NCBI GenBank assembly: GCA_964468125.1
Contig: CAYXVF010000055.1
Span: 1-39,578, forward strand
DNA: 39,578 nucleotides
Direction: 5' to 3'
Source of the DNA: CAYXVF01 sp964468125
GTDB lineage: Bacteria > Myxococcota > XYA12-FULL-58-9 > CAYXVF01
Part shown: one piece after another, positions 34,454 through 39,578 of the stretch
How positions within the stretch are numbered: the stretch's first letter is position 1
Layout of the letters: the number at the start of each line of letters is the position of its first letter
Made by a program: the position numbers and the translations under genes
Notes under the pieces: generated by a model
Database searches by the model: none
The model's input: only the letters and a program-made list of their open reading frames with translations
Told to the model about the DNA's origin: nothing

Positions 34454-35725
34454 TCAATGCTCCAACCAGTCGAGGCGTGTCTCGGAGATTCGCTCGACCT
34501 CCCAAAGACTCGCGACCAGGGGCTCGTCGCCGCCTATCCGGTGCGGCGTCTCAAAAATCCAGACCGGTTCTCCTTCCGCGGTCACCTCCACCGCGCGCCC
34601 CAGCTCGCTGAAGGTCACGAGTCGATTGCCGTTCTCGAGCGGCTGCGCCGTGCTGCAACAGCCGCTGTAGAGGTCTCGGTCTGGGCGCGACGGGTAGCTC
34701 CAGATTACTTCGCGGGTTCGGAAGTCGATCTCGATCGCGCGCGAGGTCTTGGTGCGTCGACCGTTGTCGAAGAGCAAGATGCTGTCTCTGGATGTGGGGT
34801 TGGGGTCGTGAGGATAGGAGGCGACGCCCACGAGACTCCATGGGATCCGCTTCGATTTCAGATCCACGATAGCGACCGTGTTGAGGGTCGGAAACGCGAC
34901 GAGAAAGTGATCCTCGCCGAAACCGAGACCGGCCGGGACCAGCGTATTCGTGTGGAGGATGTCGCCGTGCTCCGGTGCGAGGTCCATGAGCGGAGCGAGC
35001 GACGAGCCCGAGAGGAGGTCGAGCAGCGAGACCCGTCCGACTTCCTCCCCGTCACCATTGAGCGTCAAAACGAAGTCTTCGAGCACGGGCCGGGTCGGAT
35101 GAATGTCGCGGCGCAGATGCGCCGTTCGACTCAAGACGAAGATCGTTTCGCCGTCGCCGCTCCAGAGATCGTGGTGCGCATGGTTGGCCTTCGCCCAGAG
35201 CAGCTTGGACGAGGCATCGAGCCGGATCACGCCGTGGGGCTCGAACACGGCGAGCAGATCACCACCGGGCAAGAGAAAGACCTTGCGCCAAAACGCCGAC
35301 TGTCCGTCTTCCGGGATCGGGAGCCCAGGAAAACACTCGGCCCAGGACTTGGCCCAACGGTGAACCAAACGCCCCTCCATGTCGATCAAACGCGCCTCCG
35401 GGCCGTGACCTGAAACATACAGATTGAGCCCCGGCGCAGCGCGCGACGGGTCGTGCTCCACAACCCCGGTCGGTGCGTCGTTCGCAACGCGTGTACCCGA
35501 CAGGTAGCCTAGTTGCTCGAGCTCGCGAATCTCGCGAGCCACCAGTGGATTCCAATGCCCCGCAGGACGCTGGTCGGGGCGCGAAGGCGTCGTGGCCCGG
35601 GGAGTCGGCACAACGCTGGGTCCCTGCTCCCGCGATTCGTTCACCCCCGAGAGATAACCCGCAGCGAAAGCCAGGGCGCTCAGGAGAAGTGCGAGACTCG
35701 TCGTAGCGAGGGATCGCCTATTCAT
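34454..35725 (-). CDS. arylsulfotransferase (ASST)-like beta-propeller protein
   Basis: A 423-residue exported protein with an N-terminal signal or anchor (ATTSLALLLSALAFAAGYLS), a low-complexity linker, then repeated propeller blades: GLNLYVSGHGPEARLIDMEG, HHDLWSGDGETIFVL, ILHTNTL, RDSILLFDNGRRTKTSRAIE and NGNRLVTFSELGRAVEV. These are the blade motifs of arylsulfotransferases (ASST/Arylsulfotran_2), which use aryl sulfates rather than PAPS as donors. The candidate catalytic His lies in HHDLW or in LHTNTL; I cannot fix which. ATG 35725 is preferred to TTG 35737. Location among PAPS sulfotransferases supports sulfate-linked work at the envelope, though some family members are only structural. 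Confidence 0.78.
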   Translation of the reverse strand: MNRRSLATTSLALLLSALAFAAGYLSGVNESREQGPSVVPTPRATTPSRPDQRPAGHWNPLVAREIRELEQLGYLSGTRVANDAPTGVVEHDPSRAAPGLNLYVSGHGPEARLIDMEGRLVHRWAKSWAECFPGLPIPEDGQSAFWRKVFLLPGGDLLAVFEPHGVIRLDASSKLLWAKANHAHHDLWSGDGETIFVLSRTAHLRRDIHPTRPVLEDFVLTLNGDGEEVGRVSLLDLLSGSSLAPLMDLAPEHGDILHTNTLVPAGLGFGEDHFLVAFPTLNTVAIVDLKSKRIPWSLVGVASYPHDPNPTSRDSILLFDNGRRTKTSRAIEIDFRTREVIWSYPSRPDRDLYSGCCSTAQPLENGNRLVTFSELGRAVEVTAEGEPVWIFETPHRIGGDEPLVASLWEVERISETRLDWLEH

Positions 35726-35840
35726 CGAAAATGACAATGAACGACATCATTCGGTTGCGCACTGACATGGCCTCTTTCGCGACTGAGGACACGGGTATCC
35801 GATGTCGCTCCGCCGGTCCAGAGACGGACCCTTCGAGGGA

Positions 35841-35869
35841 TTCGCCGGAGCCTCCACCGATGCTAGGCT
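35841..35869 (+). promoter_or_regulatory. candidate promoter ahead of the methyltransferase pseudogene
   Basis: TTCGCC (35841-35846) and TAGGCT (35864-35869, within TGCTAGGCT) lie 17 bases apart. The -10 box ends seven bases before the ATG at 35876, the same leaderless spacing as at the exporter promoter; no ribosome-binding site is present. Confidence 0.3.
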
Positions 35870-35875
35870 CGCTGC

Positions 35876-36462
35876 ATGAGCAACCGCTTCTCACCCTTTC
35901 TCTTGTGCCTCGCCTGCGCGTGCGCCCCGCGGGCCGACGCTGCAACCGAGGGAGACGGCGCGACCGCCGGCGGGGATCAACGAGCGCTGGGTCGCCATCA
36001 ACCCCGAGCAAGCGGCGGATACGCTGGAGCGAGATGGTCGTGAGGTCTTCGTGCACCGTGAGGTCGTACTCGCGACCTTGGGGCTCGAGCCCGGGCAAAC
36101 CGCGGCTGACATCGGTGCGGGAACGGGCTTTTTCGTCGAAATGATGGCGAAGGCGGTGGGACCGGAGGGCAAGGTCTATGGCGTCGACATCGCGCCGAAG
36201 CTCGTCGAGGGGATCCGTACCATCACTTCGAGGCCCCCCCGTCGATCCTGGCCACGATTCATTCGCGATGAAACCCGGAGCGCGCCTGTTGGTCCTCGAC
36301 TTCGAGCGCATTCCAGGCACCTCCCCCGAATGGATCCTCAAGCACGTGCGTGCCGGCAAGCAGACCTTCATTGGCGAGCTCGAGCAGGCAGGCTTCACCT
36401 TCGTGAAAGAGCACGAGGTGCCGGAGCTGGAAGAGAACTATCTCATAGAGCTAGGCCGCTAG
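35876..36462 (+). pseudogene. decayed SAM-dependent methyltransferase lipoprotein
   Basis: Remains of an exported class I methyltransferase spread over three frames. Frame one begins at ATG 35876 with a lipoprotein-like signal (MSNRFSPFLLCLACAC) but stops at 36042. A second frame carries INERWVAINPEQAADTLERD and the SAM-binding ADIGAGTGFFVEM, ending at GVDIAPKLVEGIR (about 36210). A third frame then gives TYHHFEAPPSILATIH, and the first part of the catalytic tail KPGARLLVLDFERIPG follows in yet another register to the stop at 36462. Between LVEGIR and TYHHFE roughly 50 family residues are missing, so there is a deletion as well as frameshifts. Homopolymer sequencing errors could explain single shifts but not the missing segment. 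Confidence 0.8.
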
Positions 36463-36464
36463 GC

Positions 36465-36893
36465 TCATGCGGCGTCGTCGCCCCCAGTGGGTTGATGACC
36501 CTCACGCAGGGTCTCGGCGAGAAGACGACACACATCGGTCGTCGTGAGAATTCCCACGAGCTTACCTTCGCGCACGACGAGCGCTGACCCGATCTTTCGT
36601 TCGCTCATCTGCTCGACCACGTTGTCGAGGCGATCTGTCGGAGCGACCACGTAGGGCGCCCGGGCGCAGAGGTCGCCGACAGTGAGCGTCTCGAGCACTC
36701 CTCCGATGAGACTGGCGACGTCGAGCTCTCGACGGGAGAGCAGACCGACGATCCGGTCCGACGAGGAGACGGGGAGGTGCCGGATCTTGAGCTCGTCCAT
36801 CATCTGCACCGCCTCACTGGCCGACGCGCTCGCATCGATGCTGTGCGGGAACGGTGTCATCGCCCCGAGTACTTCACGTATTTTCTGATTCAT
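36465..36893 (-). CDS. CBS-domain pair protein
   Basis: A 142-residue soluble protein with two CBS repeats (about 7-60 and 70-130): SEAVQMMDELKIRHLPVSSS followed by RIVGLLSRRELD, and DNVVEQMSERKIGSALVVRE followed by KLVGILTTTDVCRLL. Such stand-alone pairs form a Bateman module that binds adenosine nucleotides (AMP, ATP, SAM) and signals energy state. ATG 36893 has GAGGGG upstream. It is convergent with the pseudogene, with two bases between stops. The partner protein is unknown. Confidence 0.92.
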   Translation of the reverse strand: MNQKIREVLGAMTPFPHSIDASASASEAVQMMDELKIRHLPVSSSDRIVGLLSRRELDVASLIGGVLETLTVGDLCARAPYVVAPTDRLDNVVEQMSERKIGSALVVREGKLVGILTTTDVCRLLAETLREGHQPTGGDDAA

Positions 36894-37013
36894 TCGTCAT
36901 TCCCCTCAGCGTGCAGTGGATCGCACCCCGCCGTATTTCGTCTCATACTATGCGGCCATCGCGAGGACCAGGATCGCCTCACCCTCGACGCCTCGGCCGG
37001 GGGCGCACGGGGC

Positions 37014-37113
37014 NNNNNNNNNNNNNNNNNNNNNNNNNNNNNNNNNNNNNNNNNNNNNNNNNNNNNNNNNNNNNNNNNNNNNNNNNNNNNNNNNNNNNNN
37101 NNNNNNNNNNNNN
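37014..37113. other. assembly gap (100 N)
   Basis: Exactly 100 undetermined bases, so true size is unknown. Left of it, 36894-37013 holds the upstream region of the CBS gene and nothing else I can support. Right of it lies the 3' end of a DUF2231 gene. Apparent reading frames that cross the gap are not meaningful. Confidence 0.99.
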
Positions 37114-37260
37114 CTTCTCGACGGCGCGGGGTTTGTAACCTTGCTCATCGGCGGCTGGTTGGGAGGAAAGCTGACCTATGCGCGGGGGGTGGGCGTCGTG
37201 ATCGATGGGACCGACTACACCCTCCGCGATGGAACGCCGCGCCCAAACCCGCGGTTTTAG
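37114..37260 (+). CDS. C-terminal fragment of a DUF2231-like membrane protein
   Basis: The last 48 codons of a gene whose beginning lies in or before the gap. It contains the end of a hydrophobic helix (GFVTLLIGGWLGG) followed by KLTYARGVGVV, the pattern at the C-terminus of DUF2231 predicted membrane proteins (GGxLxYxxGxGV). Stop TAG ends at 37260. Function is unknown; such genes often lie near redox or stress genes. Confidence 0.6.
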   Translation, partial: LLDGAGFVTLLIGGWLGGKLTYARGVGVVIDGTDYTLRDGTPRPNPRF

Positions 37261-37328
37261 CACTCCCTGCTCGGGTGCGCGAACCGAAAGCCTGGCAGGC
37301 ACCTGAAACTCTGTGCCAGAGTGCCTCG

Positions 37329-38471
37329 ATGAAGACCACGACGTTGGCCGCGGTACTCAGTTGCAACGCTCTCATCGCGTCGGTAGCCAGCGCGGATTTC
37401 ACGGTGGATGCTGCGGTAAACTGGTCCGCATCGCTCGACGACACGTCCACCGGCGCGGGCTACTTCTTCACCGTCGCCCAGTACCTCGAGTACGACCTCG
37501 GCGGATTCACCGGCAAGAGCTGGCGCGAGACCGCACCGGACTGGCGCTTGCCGGAGAGCTGGGAGGGGAAGGTGGACGCGGCCCTCAATTGGCAAGACGG
37601 CGTGGCTATTCTGTTCAAGGACGGCGAATACGTTCGCTATGCGCTCGAGGCGAGCGAACCGGCTGGGCCGCCAAGGCCAAGTAGCAAGGACTGGCGCCTT
37701 CCGCGCTCCTGGCGCGGTCGCGTCGTCGCCGCAGCCAACTGGGGCGATGGCTTCGCCTATCTGTTTCGCGGCACGCAATACATTCGATATAAAATTGGCA
37801 GGATGAAGCCGCTGGGGCGCCCTAGAAACGGCGAACGCGACTTCCAGCTTCCGACGGATTGGAACGGCCGCGTTGACGCCGCGGTCAGTTGGGGAAACGG
37901 CACGGTCTATTTATGCGGTGGTGCCTCTGTGGTGGAATTCGCCACGAAGGGCAAGGCGCCGGTACCGGAGCCGAAAGACACCTACGCAATCTTCGTGGAC
38001 AGCTCGTCTTCGGTCGAAGCGAAGGCGAGCACCGCGCCCGCGCAACCCGCTTCACCAGCGCCGGTGCCAGCGTCGCTGCGCGATGCCATGCTCGCCGAGC
38101 ACAACCGCGTTCGCGCGAGCATCAATGTTGGACCGCTCGAGTGGTCCGATGTGCTCGCCGCCCACGCGCAGGATTGGGCGACCACGCTGTCATCTCGTGG
38201 ATGTCAGCTCGAGCACCGGCAGGGCGGCAAGTATGGGGAAAACCTCGCGATGTGGACGGGCCAGCAGCCAGTGAGTTTTGCCGTGAAAATGTGGGAGAGC
38301 GAGCGCCAGCTCTACGACGGCGGCCCGTTCAACGAACGAAATTTCGAGGCGGGTCATTGCACCCAGTTCGTCTGGCGCAATTCGAGTCGGGTGGGCTGCG
38401 CCACTGCGACCTGCGGCGACACGACTGTCGCGGTCTGCAACTACGATCCTCCGGGCAATTTCCTGGGGTGA
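37329..38471 (+). CDS. secreted hemopexin-repeat / CAP (SCP-PR1) domain protein
   Basis: A 380-residue exported protein. A signal peptide (to about Ala22) is followed by four hemopexin-like repeats at about 24-205, each opening VDAAVNW / VDAALNWQDGVAILF / VVAAANWGDGFAYLF / VDAAVSWGNGTVYLC and containing a YxxYxL-type strand. After an Ala/Pro linker comes a CAP domain (250-380) with HNRVR (His258), YGEN (Glu304), GHCTQFVWR (342-350, His343) and VCNYDPPGNFLG at the end. CAP proteins bind lipids or act in defence and adhesion; hemopexin repeats bind proteins or metals. The usual final KPY is out of frame: AAG CCG TAC TGA follows one base off at 38471-38482, after a run of four G. Confidence 0.85.
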   Translation: MKTTTLAAVLSCNALIASVASADFTVDAAVNWSASLDDTSTGAGYFFTVAQYLEYDLGGFTGKSWRETAPDWRLPESWEGKVDAALNWQDGVAILFKDGEYVRYALEASEPAGPPRPSSKDWRLPRSWRGRVVAAANWGDGFAYLFRGTQYIRYKIGRMKPLGRPRNGERDFQLPTDWNGRVDAAVSWGNGTVYLCGGASVVEFATKGKAPVPEPKDTYAIFVDSSSSVEAKASTAPAQPASPAPVPASLRDAMLAEHNRVRASINVGPLEWSDVLAAHAQDWATTLSSRGCQLEHRQGGKYGENLAMWTGQQPVSFAVKMWESERQLYDGGPFNERNFEAGHCTQFVWRNSSRVGCATATCGDTTVAVCNYDPPGNFLG

Positions 38472-38517
38472 AGCCGTACTGAAGGAAGCGATGCGTCTGT
38501 GCTAGGCTGCGGGAACG

Positions 38518-39234
38518 ATGGCCCGAATACTTCTCGGTAGCGGCGGTTTTCGGACGCCCGAGCGCCAGGAGCTGCTCCGCATGACGGTTACGCGACACGT
38601 CGGCGATTCCGTGTCCCGCGTCCTCTTCGTCCCCTACGCCCATGCGGACCACGACGGCTATGTGAAGCGGATCCGCGACGACCGTCTCTGTGGCGACCTC
38701 GAGGTCACAGGCATTCACGAGTACCGGGATCCCGTTCAGGCGATTGTCGAGGCGCAAGCGATTTTTGTTGGCGGTGGGAACACCTTTCGTCTGCTCCGGG
38801 ACGTGCAGCGCATGTCGCTCTTGGAGCCGATCCGAGAGGTCGTGGCGGGTGGTACGCCATACATCGGTGTGAGCGCAGGGTCGAACCTGGCCTGCCCGAC
38901 GATAATGACAACCAATGACATGCCTATCTGTGCGCCTTCGAGTTTTGAAGCGCTGGGCATCGTGCCGTTTCAAATCAACGCGCACTACTTCACCGGCTCC
39001 AACTTCGTTCCGGTCGACGGGGAATACCAGCAGCACTTCGGCGAGACCCGCGACGATCGCCTCCGCGAGTTTCATGAGCTCAACGACACGCCGGTGATCG
39101 GGCTATGGGAGGCCGGGTTCATTCGCATCGATGGTGACGCGCTGATGCTCGAGGCCGCCCCGGCCCGCTTGTTTTTCCCGGGACGTGACCCGATCGATGT
39201 CGAGCCGCCGGCCTCGCTCACCTCCTGGATGTGA
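38518..39234 (+). CDS. pepE: peptidase E (alpha-aspartyl dipeptidase)
   Basis: A 238-residue cytoplasmic S51 serine peptidase that hydrolyses Asp-Xaa dipeptides. Similarity to E. coli PepE is clear along most of the length: VGGGNTFRLL (84-93), GVSAGSNLACPTIMTTNDMP (117-136) and FQINAHYF (151-158). Its triad maps as Ser119, Asp134 and His156, each one residue off the E. coli numbering of Ser120, Asp135 and His157. ATG 38518 has GGGAACG upstream and TAGGCT nine to ten bases before it. It is probably monocistronic and followed by a hairpin. It lets the cell use aspartyl dipeptides as carbon and nitrogen source. Confidence 0.95.
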   Translation: MARILLGSGGFRTPERQELLRMTVTRHVGDSVSRVLFVPYAHADHDGYVKRIRDDRLCGDLEVTGIHEYRDPVQAIVEAQAIFVGGGNTFRLLRDVQRMSLLEPIREVVAGGTPYIGVSAGSNLACPTIMTTNDMPICAPSSFEALGIVPFQINAHYFTGSNFVPVDGEYQQHFGETRDDRLREFHELNDTPVIGLWEAGFIRIDGDALMLEAAPARLFFPGRDPIDVEPPASLTSWM

Positions 39235-39244
39235 GCCACGACGG

Positions 39245-39280
39245 GGCTGGCCTTCCGGATTCGAACGCGGGCGGCCAGCC
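39245..39280. terminator. inverted repeat downstream of pepE
   Basis: GGCTGGCC (39245-39252) and GGCCAGCC (39273-39280) form a perfect 8-bp stem around a 20-base loop, starting 11 bases past the pepE stop. No T-run follows, so termination is likely but unproven. Confidence 0.45.
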
Positions 39281-39389
39281 TTGCGACGCGCTCTCCCGAT
39301 TCGCAGGAGTGGTTGCCCGCTTCACCAGCACGAAACGCTGACTTTTCGGGCACTCCGTGCGATGCTCTCGCCGAGGTTCGGAACGCTCG

Positions 39390-39578
39390 ATGAAGTTGGC
39401 TGTTCTCATTTCCGATCGCTCGGTTCGACTCGGAGCACTGCTGTCGATGCTCGGCATGGTGGTGCTGATCGGCACTGTCGCAGTGGTCGCGGCACTCGCC
39501 GAGCAACAAACGATCGATAGCCGCATCATCAACCTCTCCGGCCGACAACGCATGCTGAGTCAGCGGATCGCCATTCGA
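39390..39578 (+). CDS. PilJ/NarX-type sensor protein, N-terminus only
   Basis: The first 63 codons of a gene cut by the right edge. A membrane helix (LGALLSMLGMVVLIGTVAVV) is followed by IDSRIINLSGRQRMLSQRIA, the hallmark of the type IV pili chemotaxis transducer (PilJ) N-terminal domain, also found in NarX/NarQ sensors. The full product is likely a membrane sensor: a methyl-accepting protein, histidine kinase or cyclase. The ATG at 39390 lacks a clear ribosome-binding site; GAGG lies 13 bases upstream. Confidence 0.75.
   Translation, partial: MKLAVLISDRSVRLGALLSMLGMVVLIGTVAVVAALAEQQTIDSRIINLSGRQRMLSQRIAIR

Noticed and set aside
36777..38471. 564-codon frame running through the second gap
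   Set aside because: It crosses 100 N of unknown true length and starts antisense to the CBS gene. Only the part from ATG 37329 is a gene, with its own signal peptide.
39245..39280. tRNA-like element: TTCGAATCC on the minus strand near a CCAGCC end
   Set aside because: The flanking bases do not form a T-arm stem, and no anticodon arm or acceptor pairing can be drawn; the region is better explained as a hairpin after pepE.

Overview
The window is high-GC and gene-dense, and it looks like chromosomal DNA from a myxobacterium or close relative (Myxococcota, formerly Deltaproteobacteria). The strongest clue is the metalloprotease at 16497-18764, whose C-terminus (a Cys, a short Trp/Leu stretch, then an Arg run) fits the MYXO-CTERM sorting signal. 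Two NtrC-type regulators, many lipoprotein or secreted proteins and the near absence of intergenic space agree with this. Two runs of exactly 100 N (9283-9382 and 37014-37113) show a scaffolded draft assembly. I saw no tRNA, rRNA, CRISPR array, transposase or phage gene.

Layout, left: 1-2400 (minus) holds rpoZ, a hemerythrin-like four-helix protein and a TAP-type alpha/beta hydrolase lipoprotein cut by the left edge. 2487-5524 (plus) couples a short DNA polymerase I to an NtrC-family response regulator. 5556-7642 (minus) has a tandem FKBP lipoprotein and two coupled small genes (TPR and unknown). 7826-9181 is a sodium:neurotransmitter-type symporter with a structured leader. A 15-bp tandem repeat that coincides with an assembly gap follows, then a TPR/beta-barrel protein and a FecR-domain protein (9459-11558).

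Layout, middle: 11604-16370 (minus) is a Nudix / MoxR ATPase / DUF58 / transglutaminase (TgpA-like) set, the last three translationally coupled. 16497-22741 (plus) is a tight run: the MYXO-CTERM metalloprotease, then a cassette of a zinc-ribbon DUF4178 protein, a 68-residue membrane protein, a half-size DUF350 protein and a membrane-anchored spermidine-synthase-like enzyme. A strong hairpin closes it. 22881-27087 (minus) is a membrane protein / histidine kinase / NtrC-type regulator operon.

Layout, right: 27202-35725 is a surface-glycan locus: a Wzm/Wzt-type ABC exporter, three glycosyltransferase-type proteins and three sulfate-transfer proteins (a stand-alone PAPS sulfotransferase, a GT2-sulfotransferase fusion and an arylsulfotransferase-like protein). 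Together they suggest synthesis and export of a sulfated polysaccharide; I consider this the most interesting part of the window, with the DUF4178/DUF350/aminopropyltransferase cassette second. The rest holds a decayed methyltransferase pseudogene, a CBS-pair protein, a DUF2231 fragment beside the second gap, a hemopexin-repeat/CAP-domain secreted protein whose last codons look frameshifted, peptidase E, and the start of a PilJ/NarX-type sensor cut by the right edge.
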